64,000 nucleotides of DNA from Adiantum capillus-veneris. Lineage: Eukaryota; Streptophyta; Polypodiopsida; Polypodiales; Pteridaceae. The stretch spans positions 50,891,253 through 50,955,252 of the forward strand of contig CM043959.1 of NCBI GenBank assembly GCA_014529385.2, read 5' to 3'. The notes under the pieces were generated by a model. That model was not told the DNA's origin. It did no database searches and saw only the letters and a list, made by a program, of their open reading frames with translations. Both the position numbers and the translations under genes were made by a program. Of the stretch, positions 32,992 to 44,965 are shown in pieces; the first letter of the stretch is position 1, and each line of letters opens with the position of its first letter.

Positions 32992-35900
32992 CCGCCAAGC
33001 TTTCTTCTTGACTTTACTTGACTAAATTTTTAGTTGTTTATTAAAAGTTAGAGAAATTTTGGTGAACTGCACTTGAAACGGCACTCAAAACAGTCTTAGG
33101 ACCAAGACACAAGAACTTTGGCTTGTATCTTGGTCTCCCAAAGATCAAATGATCGACACTAGGTCTCCAACGTGGTTTTCAACCTTTCACCCATTTTGCT
33201 GCCTTTTGACCCAAATTTGCTCAATTTTTTCCAAAATTAGACTAGGGATATGTTTCCTTGTGCATGCACTATTTATTTTGAAAATTTTAGGTCAAGCTAT
33301 GACTACAGGGACATGGATTGTAGTCCATGTTTTGAGCCTAAATTGATTTCTCTTGGTACCATCAAAATCAGCATGACTAGTAGGTCCTATGGCATCAAAT
33401 TTTTTTAAAAATCGACATGTGGATTCAAAATTAGGTCAATTCTTACAGTTTGTCATAGTGATTGATAGTTTTGGGATTTTGCCATTGTTTTTTATATCCA
33501 AATCTAGTTTTGAAGAGACCACTATACTCCATGTGCTGTGATCTAGCTATGGTACAAGTTTGGCCTCAGTCCGCAAGGGGATATGGATCGCGATCCATGG
33601 TCTAGGTGTGTTCTATTGCACGCAAGCTTTCTTTCTGGGTATAGTTGACTTAGTTTGGAGTTGTCTATCAAAAGTGAGAGCAATTTTGGTGAACTACACT
33701 TAAAACCAAACCCAAAGCAGTGTTAGGACCAGGACACAGGAACTTTGGCTTGTATCTTGGTCTCCCAAAGGTCAAATGGTCAACACTAGTTCTCCATCAC
33801 GGTTTTCAACTTCACCCCTATTTTGCTACCTTTTGACCCAAATTTGCTTAATTTCTTCCAAACTTAGACTAGGGATATGTTTTTCTTGTGTATGCACTGC
33901 TGATTTGAAAATTTTAGGTCAAGCTATGACTATGGGGACATAAATTGTGATCCATGTTTGGAGCCTAAATTGATTTCTCTTGGTACCATCAAAATCAGCA
34001 TGATTAGTAGGTCCTATGGCATAGGCAATTTGTGAAAATGGACATCTGGATTGAAAATTAGGTCAATGCTTGCACTTTGTCACAGTGTTTGACAGTTTTG
34101 GAATTTTGCCTTGGTTTTTGATATGCACATTTACTGTTGAAAAGACCACTATACTCCATGTGCATTGCTCGAGCTATGGTACAAGTTTAGGCTTAGTCTA
34201 TAACAGGAGGATATGGGTCGTGATCCATGGTCTAGGTGAGTTCTATTGCCCATCAGCTTTCTTCCTGGCTAAAGCTGATTCAATTTGGAGTTGTATATCA
34301 AAAGTTAGAGCAATTTTGGTAAATTGCACTTGAAACAACACTCAAAATAGTCTCAGGACTAGGACATAAGAACTTTGGTTTCTATCTTGGTCTCTCGAAG
34401 GTCAAATGGTCAACACTAGGTATGCACTGCGATTTACAACCTATCACCTGTTTTGCTGTCTTTTGGCCCAAATGTGCTCATTTTTTTCCAAAACTAGATT
34501 GGGGGATATGTTTTCTTGTGTATGCACTACTAGTGTAGACAACCTAAGGGTCCAGATGTCACTATGGGGACATGGATCACGATCCACGTTTGGAGCCCAA
34601 ATTGCCTTTTCTTGGTACCATCAGAAACAACATGACTAGCAGGCCATATGGCATCAATTTTTTTTAAAAATGGACCTCTAGATTAAATATTAGGTCAATT
34701 CTTACACTTAGTTAGAGTGTTTGACAGTTGCTTTTGACTTGGTTGTGATGTGTAAATTTAGTCTTGAAAAGACCACTAGACTCCTTGTGATGTGCTCTAG
34801 CTATGGTACAAGTTTGGTCTCACTCTGTGAGACAGGGGGACATGGTTCACGATCCATGGTCTAGCTGTGTTTTATTGTCCAAAATCTTTCTTCTTTGCTT
34901 TATCTAACTCCATTTGCAATTGTATTTTATAAAATTAGAGAAATTTTGATGAACTGCAATTGAAACAACAGTCAAAACAGTCTCAAGACTAGGACACAGG
35001 AACTTTGGCTTGTATCTTGTTCTCTCGAAGGTCAAATGGTCAACACTAGGTCTGTAATGCAATTTTCAACCTATCACATCTTTTGCTGCCTTTTGACCCA
35101 AATTTGCTCATTTATTTTCAAAACATTTATTTTCAAAAGTAGATTGGAGGATAAGTTTTCTTGTGTATGTACTACTGATCTATAAAACTTTAGGGTCAAG
35201 GTGTCACTCTGAGGACATGAATCAAGATCCATGTTTGGAGCCCAGATTGACTTTTCTTGGTACCATCACAATAAGCATTACTAGTAGGCCATATGTCATC
35301 AAATTGTTTTAAAAATGGACCTCTAGATTGAATATTAGGTCAATTCTTGTACTTTGTCAGAGTGTGTGACATTTATGAGCTTTTAGCGTGGTTTTTGATG
35401 TCCAAATTTAGTCTTGAAAAGACCACTAGACTCCATGTGATGTGCTTTAGCTATATTACAAGTTTGGGCTCAGTATGTGAAAGGGAGAATGGGTTGTGAT
35501 CCATGGTCTAGGAATGTTCTATTTCCTACAAACTTTCTTCTTGGATTTCGTGACTCAATTTGGAGTTGTCTATCAAAAGTTAGAGCAATTTTGGTGAATT
35601 GCACTTGAAACATCACTCAAAACAGTCTCAAGATTAGGAAACACAAAATTTGTCTTGTATCTCGGTCTTTCAAGGGTCAAATGGTCAATGCTAGGTATGC
35701 ACTGTGGTTTTCAACCTATCACCTATTTTGTTGTCTTTTGACCCAAATTTGTTCAATTGTTTCCAAAACTAGATTTGAAGACATGTTTTCTTGTGTATGC
35801 ACTATTGAAGTTTGGAAATTTTAGATCAAGCTCTCACTATCAAGACATGGATCGCAATCCATGTTTGGAGCCCAAATTGACTTTTCTTGGTACCATCAAA

Positions 35901-37429
35901 ATCAGCATGACTAGTAGGTCCTATGCCATCATAAATCTTAGAAAATGGACCTTTGGAATAGAAATTAGGTCAATTCTTCCACTTTGTCAGAGTGTTTTAT
36001 AGTTTTGGGCTTTTGGCTTTGATTTTGATATTTAAATTTTGTCTTGAAAAGACCACTAGACTCCATGTGTTGTGCCCTAGCTATGGCACAATTTTAATCT
36101 CACTCTATGACACGGGGACATGGATCGCGATCCATGGTCTAGGTGTGTTCTATTGTCCGCAAGATTTCTTCATGGCTTTAGCTTACTCAATTTGGAGTTG
36201 TCTATCAAAAATTAGAGCAATTTTGGTGAACTTCACTTGAAATAGAACTCAAAACAGTCTCAGGACCAGGACACAGTAACTTTGGCTTGTACCTTGGTCT
36301 CCCAAAGGTCAAATGGTCGACGCTAGGTGTGCAATTTGGTTTTCAACCTATCACTTGTTTTGTTGCTTTTTGACCCAAATTTGCTCAATTTATTTCCAAA
36401 ACTAGATTGGGGGATATGTTTTCTTGTGCATGCACTTTTGATCTGGAATATATTAGGTCACGCTATCACTATGGACACATGGATTGCAATCCATATTTTG
36501 AAGTTAACTTGACTTTTCTTGGTACCATTAGAATCAACATGACTAGTAGATCCTATGGGATCAAAAAGTTTTGAAAATGGATCTCTGGATTGAAAATTAG
36601 GTCAATTCTTGCACTTTGACATAGTGTTTGATATTTTTGGGCTTTTGGCTTGGTTTTGATATCCAAATTTAGTCTTGAAAAGACCACTAGACTCCCTATT
36701 ATGTGCTCTAGCTATGGTACATGTTTGGCCTCAGTCTCTGAGACAGGGGGACATGGATCACGATCCATGGCTAGGTGTGCTTTATTGCCCAAAAGCTTTC
36801 TTCCTAGCTTTACCTGACTCAATTTGGAGTTCTCTTTTAAAAAATTAGAACAATTTTGGTGAACTCCAATTGGACACCGCAGGAACTTTGGCTTGTATCT
36901 TGGTCTCTTGAAGGTCGAATGGTCAACCCTAGGTTTGCACTACAATTTTCAATCAATCACTGGTTTTGCTATCTTTTGACCCAAATATGCTCATTTTTTC
37001 CAAAACTAGACTAGGGGATATGTTCTCTTGTGTATGCACCACTGATGTGGAAAATTTTACGTCGCAATATCACTATGGGGACATGGATCGCGATCCATGT
37101 ATGGAGCCCAAATTGACTTCTTGGTACCATCAAAATCAACATGACTAGTAGGTCCTATGGCATCAAAGTTTTTTGAAAATGGGCATCTGGATTGAAAATT
37201 AGGTCATTTCTTGAACTTTGTCACAATGTTTGACAGCTCTGGGATTTTGGCTACATCTAGACTACATGTGGTTTGCTCTAGCTATGGTAAAATTTTGGCC
37301 TCAGTCTATGACAGGGGGACATCGATTGCAATCCATGGTCTAGGTGTATTCTATTGCCCGCAAGTTTTCTTCCTGCCTTTACCTGCCTCAATTTGGAGTT
37401 GTCTATCAAAAGTTAGAGCAATTTTGGTG
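32992..37429 (+). repeat. 630-bp satellite, block B (about 7 monomers)
   Basis: The anchor CATGACTAGTAGGTCCTATGG and variants recur near 33373, 33999, 34629, 35277, 35907, 36538 and 37139, giving spacings of 601-648 and a usual period of about 630. Each monomer has the segments GAGCCCAAATTGACTTTTCTTGG, AAATTAGGTCAATTCTTGCAC, GAAAAGACCACTAGACTCC, TCAATTTGGAGTTGTCTATC and TGACCCAAATTTGCTCA in the same order, and two palindromic CATGGATCGCGATCCATG sites. No gene was recognised. Confidence 0.97.
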
Positions 37430-38363
37430 CAGACCTAGTGTTGAGCATTTGACCTTTCGTAGTCAAAGATACAAGCCAAAGTTTCTTTGTCCTAGTTGTG
37501 AGACTGCTTTGAGTGCTACTTCAAGTGAAATTCACCAAAATTGCTCAAAATTTTGGATAGATAGGTAAAGACAGGAAGAAATCTTGCTAACAATAGAACA
37601 GACCTAGACCATGGATCTTGATCCATGTCCGCATGTCCCATATTGAGACCAAACTTGTACAATAGCTAGAGCACAACACAGGGAGCTGAGTGGTATTTTC
37701 AAAACAAAATTTGGATATAAAAAACCGAGCCAAAAGACCAGAACCATCAAACACTCTAACAATGTGCAAAAATTGACCGAATTTCAATCTAGATATTCAT
37801 TTTGAAAAATGTTGATGCCATAGGACCTACTAGTCATGCTAATTTTGATGGTACCAAAGAAAGTCAATTTGGGCTCCAAACATAGGATCACAATCCATGC
37901 CCCCATAGTGGAAAACTTGACCTAAAATTTTCTAGACCAGTACTGCATACACAAGAAAAAATATCCCCCACTCCGGTTTTGGAAAAGTGAGCAAATTTGT
38001 GTCAAAAGGCAGCAAATCAGGTGATAGGTTGAAAACTGCAATGCATGGTCTAGTGTTGACTATTTGAACTTTGGGAGACCAAGATACAAGACAAAGTTCC
38101 TCTGTCTTGGTCGTGAGAGTGTGTTGAGTTCTGTTTCAAGTGCAGCTCACCAAAATTGCTATAACTTTTGATAGACAACTCCAAATTGAGTCAGGTAAAG
38201 GTAGGAAGAAAGCATTCAGGCAATAGAACACACCTAGACCATGTCCCCCTATCATATATTGAGACCAAGCTTGTATCATAGATAGACAACATTAGAGGGA
38301 GTCTAATGTTCTTTTCAAAACTAAATTTGGATATCAAACACGAAGCCAAAAGCCTAGAACTGT
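37430..38363 (-). repeat. 630-bp satellite, block C, inverted
   Basis: At about 37429/37430 the array switches strand within ATTTTGGTG|CAGACCTAGTG, joining two different monomer positions. The block runs in reverse orientation to the LTR at 38364 and continues at 48917 on the other side of that element. Confidence 0.93.
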
Positions 38364-39966
38364 TGATAGCCATTTTTTGGCTATCGAGAATTTCCATAGT
38401 GAGCTACCTCACCGTACCAAAATCACTCAAACATTGTGACTATCCCTACCTTTTCATTGTACATAGGCGTGTGTGAGTTAGGGAACTTTCTCTATATCTC
38501 CTTAAAAACCCTCACTTAGCTAGTCACTGGGCTAATTGAGCCAAAAAATAAATAAAAATAAAAGCCAAATAATGTTATGGCCCTTTTGTGTATAAATATT
38601 TAATTGTATATAGAGCCTAAATATAAATAGTTTTTATTATAATTATTTTGGTATTTATTTAAATATTTTTATCTAGGTGTGCATTATTTACCTAAGTATG
38701 TTATTTACATTGATTCACCATTACCATAATTTTCCTTACCATTTTGCATACTCTTTATTGCATATAGAAATATTTTCATCCAAGCCTCTCTAAATTTTCA
38801 TGTGAATTCACTCTCAAAAAATCACAAAATACCTTTTACCTAGTCATTCCATTTTAGTAAATTACCATTGTTCTACATGCATTTTTCTTTACTTCTGGTA
38901 AATAGTCCTAAATCAATAAAAACAATTAGCTCCCCCTCATTTGATTCTCTATTTTCATATATTTATTTTTTCACTTTATATTTATATATAGCTAACTCTA
39001 TTTTAGATTCCACGAATTGTTTATATATTAATTTGTTTTTATCCATCATATCCATATAACATATTTGTGAATAATCCTACTCCATGCATATTTTGAAACC
39101 CTCAAGAATATATTAGGTCATGCACACATGCAAGGAGGGGCTCACCTTGGAGGATATGCAGATTCAACAAAATGGGGGGCATCGAGGACCTTGCTAGAAG
39201 GAAAAACATGCATTTTGGTGGGATTTTTGGCGTCTATCTCCACTCCGAATTTGAAATAGTGACCAAAAGACAAAATGTGGACCAAGATCTAAATAATCAC
39301 CTCAAAAATTTTGATAATTTTTGGAACTACCACTAGCAAGATAGGATTTTTTTGGTGGACCCCAGTCTGTCCACTTTTCTCACAAGTAATTCATAGTCTT
39401 CTCTCACATCCTTTTCTACTTCCACACACACACACACACACACATTTCTCTCTATTTCTCACTCAAATCTACAAATTCCATGGTTTTCTCTCACCCTCTT
39501 CACCACTAGCCTCCACTCTCACACCCGTAGCTCTCTTTTGAAGCTCTACCTACATCCACCACCATCATATCTCTCTTTATTACTCCCATATTACAATTTT
39601 ATTCTACCCTTTCAAGAATGCATAAAAAATCAACAACCTAATCATACTTAATATATGCAAAATGGGGGGTGTTTTTATCAACAAAACCCTCATTCTCTTT
39701 GTGTTGATACAACTATGGTGGCGGCGTGAAAAGAAGAAGAAGAAGAACGGTGGTAACTTTTGACAATCTACAAAAGGGTGAGTCCAAGATTCCCCAAGGA
39801 TTCACCATCTCAAGGATACACCCATCTCATTCACCCCTATTTTCTCATCCTTCAAGTCATTTTACCTGTTGTAAATAAATTACTAACTTTTTCTAGTGAT
39901 TGCTAACACTAACTACTAACCTACTAACATAAGCACCTTCCCTCAAGACATGTACATATAGTAAAA

Positions 39967-39969
<3 letters not shown>

Positions 39970-40032
<63 letters not shown>

Positions 40033-40047
40033 CCCCCCCCCCCCCCC
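39970..40047. repeat. (CT)n plus poly-C tract in the 5' LTR
   Basis: About 60 bases of CT followed by about 18 C. The partner tract in the 3' LTR (about 47830-47888) is shorter. Confidence 0.95.
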
Positions 40048-40235
40048 TCCTTCTCCTTTCGTAAAACTCTACTTTCACCTTATCTACCATCAATAATGCG
40101 CTCTCTTGAGCCCACATCCATGACTCAAGCCGACAAAGAAGGCCCACAATGTTTGGATATTCAAAAAAATCATAATCCTTATTTATTAGCTTGTAAATTA
40201 GGATTTACAATAATCTTAATGAGGAGTCTCCAACC

Positions 40236-40245
40236 TTTAAATAGG
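40236..40245 (+). promoter_or_regulatory. Candidate TATA box in LTR
   Basis: TTTAAATAGG in a stretch conserved in both LTR copies (also 48068-48077), followed by a C/T-rich segment. This is a guess from composition and conservation only. Confidence 0.3.
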
Positions 40246-41078
40246 CCCCTCTCCTGCTTGTAAAACCATCCCCAAGATTTCACGTAGCACCCCAACATTA
40301 TAGGCACGAGGAGAATTTAGGTGTAGTCATCACCTTGTGAGGTTCACACTAGGTGTGAGAGAATCTTTGATGCTACACATCCCAAAGTGAGAGAGTGTGA
40401 GTGCCTGATCTAAAACCACTATTGAATTTGCTCTTTCATTTTCAACAATCTGAGGTTTTGGTGCTTCAAAGGCATGTCTTGGTTGTAGAATCATCATCCT
40501 TTCACTTGTGCCGCATGGTTTGGTGAATGCAAGGTAACTCGTATCTTTAAGTTCCATCATTTGAACTTGTTTAAGAAAGTGGTTAGTGTATTTTGATTGC
40601 CACATTGTAAGAGTGTTTTGTGATGATAGGTTTTCCACATCCTAAGACAATAATGTGTGTGTGCTAGCAATGTTTACCATTCACCAATTGTTTGTTTAGT
40701 TTATGTAAGCTCCCTGATAGTGTGATAGTATACAGCCTTATCTTGCAAGTTGTCAATCAAGTATTGGCACAAACTCCATTGTCCTATCTCTTTCTTTCCT
40801 TTGTTCTAGCTATCTCTTGCTCCATTTGGTGTGTGTCTTGGTGTGAGATTATTTGTGTGTATTTTGTTGCATCTCCTCTTGGTCGTGACAAGATCTCTCT
40901 TGCGTCCTAGTTCGCATCCCATAACTAGGTGGTCCCCCTTCACTTCTTTGGATGTGGGTTTTGTTGTTGCTTTCTTATTACTTATTGTGATTGCCCTAGC
41001 CCCAATTGAGCAGCATGGGAGCCTTGAGGGTGTTTAGAGGTCGCCTCTCTTTTTGCCCGCCCCGGACCACCTCAATTT

Positions 41079-41095
41079 TGGTGCCCCCACTGAGG
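41079..41095 (+). promoter_or_regulatory. Primer-binding site of the second Tat-type element
   Basis: TGGTGCCCCCACTGAGG, four bases after the LTR end. It matches the PBS of the outer element at 31815-31831 in 15 of 17 positions. Confidence 0.78.
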
Positions 41096-41151
41096 AGGGC
41101 TTGTGTATGTTTTTATGAATACTTAGCCTTTAGAGTAATCAAGTAGCTTTC

Positions 41152-41364
41152 ATGAATCACAAAAATTTATATGACCCATATGTTCCCATTGCAAGGCAAA
41201 AGGTGCATATCCTTGTAAGCAAAAAACTACAATTTCACCAAGTAATTCATAGAATTTTGGGCCCTCTTAAGTTGGTGGAGGTAAACAATTCGGTAAATTC
41301 TTTTATTTTGCCTCTCATTAGGTACAACCTTAGTTTGGACGTCTATATTTTTGCTTTGTTTTAA
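41152..41364 (+). pseudogene. Pre-gag frame, first copy
   Basis: A 70-codon frame whose latter part (VHILVSKKLQFHQ ... LGPLKLVEV ... SLDVYIFALF) matches the pattern of the frame at 41440-41604 and that of the outer element at 30882-31124. The motif is therefore present twice in tandem in this element. The function is unknown. Confidence 0.45.
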
Positions 41365-41439
41365 GCATTAGGTCATGCATAAACCATGGATAATGGCACA
41401 TGAATAGATTTTTTTCCCTTCCATTTCACTCTACACATT

Positions 41440-41604
41440 AGAATAAACGTTGCAACTAGTAGAAAGATTCATTTTCAACAACTTATGGTGTTCATGTTTG
41501 GTGAAAAAAGAGTAGGAGAAATTTTCGCATCACCAAACCCTGCCATCTTGCCTCTTGTTGACTATCATAGATCATTTGATGTGCATATTTTTATTTTGTT
41601 GTAG
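41440..41604 (+). pseudogene. Pre-gag frame, second copy
   Basis: Reading in one frame gives INVATSRKIHFQQ, VFMFGEKRVGEI and SFDVHIFILL followed by TAG at 41602-41604. The alignment with the outer element's frame at 30882-31050 is strong (SRKI.FQQ, VFMFG, SFDVH.F.L), and both end about 80-100 bases before gag. There is no ATG at the start of the conserved block, so it may be translated as part of a longer frame, be spliced, or act as RNA. Confidence 0.5.
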
Positions 41605-41685
41605 AATATATTGCAATTTAGAAAACGTTATTGTGTAAATCTTTTTAAGAAAGAAAAAAAATGTATTGTCGCTTTGAAATTTGAT

Positions 41686-42975
41686 TCAATGGAGGCCCAA
41701 TGCCAAATGTCAGGATATCCTCTCTTTTTTGGAGAGTTTGGCGAGGATGCTGAGCTATTTCTACCAAATTTCAAAATGGCTTGCCGCATAAAAAGAGTGA
41801 TAGGAGATGAGGAATGCTTAGAAATTTTTGAGGTAGTTATGAGGAAAGATGCTAGCACTTGGTTTGACTATCTATCTTAGGAAGTTAAGGGAAACTATAA
41901 GGAAGTCATTGATCATTTCAAGAGATGCTTCTTTGACCCCCAAAACACTCAAAAGCTATGGCAAGACATCATTTCTCACAAGCAAAAAGACTTAGATGAC
42001 TTCTACATGTACAAACAAGAGTTTCTATGTCTTTGGGATGTATGGGTGAGAAATGTTGCTAACCTTGGTGATGGTGCACAGTTCCCAAAGAAGGAGAGGT
42101 TCATAGTCAGTTTCTTTCCCATACTCAACATAAAAGTTGAGGCGGGTGCACCTGCTACCTTTGATGCAACTGAAACTAGGGCTGCTGAGAAGTATAGCAA
42201 ACTCAAGTGCCTAAGGGGAGAGGTTCCAATAGAGGGTCCTAGACCCAAGGGAAAGTTGCAAGAATCAACATCTAGAGAGATTCTCGAGGTAAGAGTTGTG
42301 GTGATTGACAGGCTAAATGAGTCATTGAGGAACTTGTCAGTTAATCTTACACAAGCTGTAGGTCCCAAGGGACAAACAAAGAAAGGGGAGGAGCGAGAGC
42401 CATGATCGAGGAGAGTACTACAATGTTACAATTGCGGGGAATCTGGGCATGGAATGTATAATTTTCCTTGGCCCCGTGGGGAGCCAGGGAGACCTAGCTT
42501 GAACTAGCAAGTTATGAATGCAGCTGAAGGAATTGGTCAACAACCAAGGCTTCTACAAAGGCCAAATGGAGCAAGACCACCTCCACAAGGGATAGAAGGA
42601 GTTCCATCTTTGCCAGATCCAAATGTACATGTGGTAGAGGTGATGGATTCAAATGAGCTTGACATGGAAGAAAATGGTATTAAGCGTGGCCGTAGAAAAG
42701 TTAAGGAGAAAGAAGGAGTCACATCACAAAGTGATCATGGACGAGAAAAGAAGGAGGAGGAGACCAAGGAAACCAAGAGGACTCGACGTTGTATCAACCT
42801 CCAAGACTTCCCTCTTGGACATGGTATGGCTCCATACAACTTGTTGGGAGACATGATAGGTAAGGGTCATGATATCTCATGGCTTCAATTTCTTGCCTTA
42901 TGTCCACAAGTTAGGAGGGATTTCACAAAGGCAATTAGCACTAGGAGAAAGGTGAAGGAGAGTGTTCTGTTGTAA
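41686..42975 (+). pseudogene. gag of the second Tat-type element, broken
   Basis: The gag start region reads GYPLFFGEFGEDAELFLPNF, the same F.G...ED...FL pattern as the outer element. TAG at about 41878-41880 interrupts it; coding resumes through DDFYMYKQEF and KKERFIVSFFP. The zinc knuckle at about 42423-42465 reads CYNCGESGHGMYNF, so the fourth ligand Cys is Phe. A basic linker with the FPLGHGMAPYNLLGDM segment, equivalent to FPLWDGQLSYDLKE in the outer element, completes the region. Confidence 0.85.
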
Positions 42976-43104
42976 AAATTGCACAAGCTAAAATGAATGA
43001 GGATATTACACCTCTGCAGTTAGCACTAGGAGAAAGGTGAAGGAGAGTGTTCTGTTGTAAAAATTGCACAAGCTAAAATGAATGAGGATATTACACCTCT
43101 GTTA
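42935..43104. repeat. 85-bp tandem duplication inside the polyprotein
   Basis: TTAGCACTAGGAGAAAGG starts at 42935 and again at 43020, and the following ~80 bases are identical or nearly so. The 85-bp period shifts the frame between the gag linker and the protease. Confidence 0.93.
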
Positions 43105-43526
43105 AATTGTTACATCAAAGGAAGGCTAGTTACGAAAGGTCTAGTGGATGAGAGTGCACAAATTTGTATCATAACAGAGGGACTCATGCAAAGACTAGGC
43201 ATGCACATCCATGAGACACCTAAAATCAAAGCAAAAATGGCAAAAAATAGCAAGGCTAAGTGCGTAGGCATTTGTTAAAAAAATTTGTGGAGGCCTTTGA
43301 CATTAAGAAGGTGGTGGATTTCTATGTTATGTCTACCAAAGGAAATGGTTACCCATCTATCCTAGGAAGACCATGGCTAATGAAAATGCAAGCTTTGCAG
43401 GATTGGGAGAGTGGAAAGTTAATCTGCAAGAATGAAAATCATAAGAAGGTTGTCTTTGACATGAAGGAGAAATGCCAAGAGGAGCTCCATGAAGAATCAT
43501 CTCAAAGTGAGACAGAGGAAGACTAG
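43078..43526 (+). pseudogene. Aspartic protease, inactive-looking
   Basis: The active-site region reads LVDESAQICIITEGLMQRLGM, aligning with YVDGGAQICVITHS of the outer element, but the D-G-G triplet is D-E-S. A frame change near 43265 leads to VVDFYVMS and YPSILGRPWLMKMQALQDW, the standard end of the domain. Loss of the central Gly would be expected to abolish activity. Confidence 0.82.
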
Positions 43527-43747
43527 ACCGATAGCACTTTAGAAGAAGAAAGTAGCGGTACCATTATGAACGAGGAGTCTTCCATCAAAGTCATGGGGGT
43601 AAGGTTTAAGCCAAGCAACAAAGAGACCTCTTGTCAAGGATTGGAAGAGGTAGGTTCTCAAGAGAACCAAGGTGTGGAAGATGAAGGAATATAAAAGGTG
43701 TGCTATGAACAACACTTACAAAGGAAGAAAGAGAGGATTTCAAATGT
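43527..43747 (+). other. Acidic protease-RT linker, broken frame
   Basis: Mixed-frame, acidic, Ser/Glu-rich sequence equivalent to the linker at the start of the outer element's RT frame. No domain was seen. Confidence 0.5.
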
Positions 43748-44540
43748 GTGCTAAGGAAGTTTCCTAGGCTTTTTGCTAAAGACTACACTGATGTGGATGG
43801 AGTAGATGCTGTTCAACAAAAGATTAAGTTAAAACCAGAGGCCACACCTAAGGCTCAAAAGCTACAATTTACAAAGGCTAGGAGTCATCAAGGAGCAGGC
43901 TTTACTCAAGGAGGTAAGAAAGCTTTTAGCAGCAGGTTTCATTTATCCAATGAAGAATTCAAAGTGGGTGTCCGCAGTTGTGGTCACTCCTAAAAATAAT
44001 GAAAAGTGGAGTATGTGTGTTGATTACCGTCCACTCAATGAGGCGACAAAAAGAGATCACTTTCCCCTCCCATTTCAGGATGAGATACTAAATGAGGTAG
44101 CCGGTCATGAGAAGTATACTGTGTGTGATGGATACTTAAATTACTTTCAAATAGGGATTGCATTGGAAGATCAATTGAAAACAACCTTTGTCAATCCTTG
44201 GGGTTGTTATGCTTTTAGCGTCATGCCATTTGGCTTGACAAATGCTCCTGCAACTTTCCAACGCTTCATGAATATGGTGTTTCAAGCATTCTTTGGAAAG
44301 TTAATTAGGGTGTTCATTGATGATTTTTGCATTTATAGCTCAAAATTGTTGCATCTACAAAAGGTAGAAGAAGGTTTGAAGAAACTCTATGACATGGGAG
44401 GTCAACTGAACCCTGACAAATGTCACATAGGTGAGGATGAATTGATCTTGCTCGGTCACAAGGTTTCCTATAGAGGCATTGAGGTGGATCCTTCAAAGGC
44501 AAAGGCTCTTATTGAGTTACCATCACCCTTCATGGTTTGT
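43748..44540 (+). pseudogene. Reverse transcriptase, C-terminally deleted
   Basis: Two overlapping frames. The RT core is readable from KWVSAVVVTPKNNEKWSMCV through DGYLNYFQIGIA, MPFGLTNAPATFQRF and the catalytic FIDD in VFIDDFCIYSS to LLGHKVSYRGIEVDPSKA. At about 44525-44540 (after IELPSP) the sequence jumps into second-RNase-H sequence, so the thumb, the connection and the first RNase H are deleted. Confidence 0.9.
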
Positions 44541-44965
44541 CCACTTCATGGTTTGAAGATGTGCATCAGCCAAGGTATACAACATCTCATGTGGTAAAAG
44601 GGGATGCACTTCTCATTGTGAAGCAGATTTTAGGCATTTGGGCATGCAAGAATGGAGTCCTAAGGATAAAAGTTCATGCCATTTGTAGGTTGTTTAATCA
44701 GTTTGAAGAAGTGCAACTATATCATATTCCTAGGAAACAAAATGAAGATGCCAATGTACTTGCACAACAAGCAGTTACATGTGCTGAGAAAGAAGTGCAG
44801 GCCATCATGGTGGCAGCGACCGGGATACCAGGGATTGGATTCATTGGCTCCCATTATTGGCTACATTTTGGAGGGAAAGTTTCCACAAGACTTCACAAAA
44901 GCTTAGCAGAGGAGACTCATCCTAGAAGGCTCTCTCTATCAAAGAGGGAAGGATCAAGTGTGTAG
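44541..44965 (+). pseudogene. Second RNase H, C-terminal part
   Basis: VKGDALLIVKQILGIW carries the third acidic residue. It is followed by HIPRKQNEDANVLAQQAV, where the last catalytic Asp position (N..AD.LA) is Asn. The first half of the domain is missing because of the deletion just upstream. The domain corresponds to the plant-type second RNase H of the Tat lineage. Confidence 0.82.

Larger units (their letters stand above)
38364..41074 (+). repeat. 5' LTR of the second Tat-type element
   Basis: 2711 bp, starting TGATAGCC and ending ACCTCA, directly followed by the PBS region. It contains a CA tract (about 39424-39443), a 60-base CT tract running into about 18 C (about 39970-40047), and a TTTAAATAGG TATA-like box at 40236-40245 that could place the transcription start about 30 bases downstream. 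Confidence 0.93.

Noticed and set aside
39893-40147. Minus-strand frame with Arg-Glu repeats
   Set aside because: Translation of the LTR's CT tract; non-coding LTR sequence.
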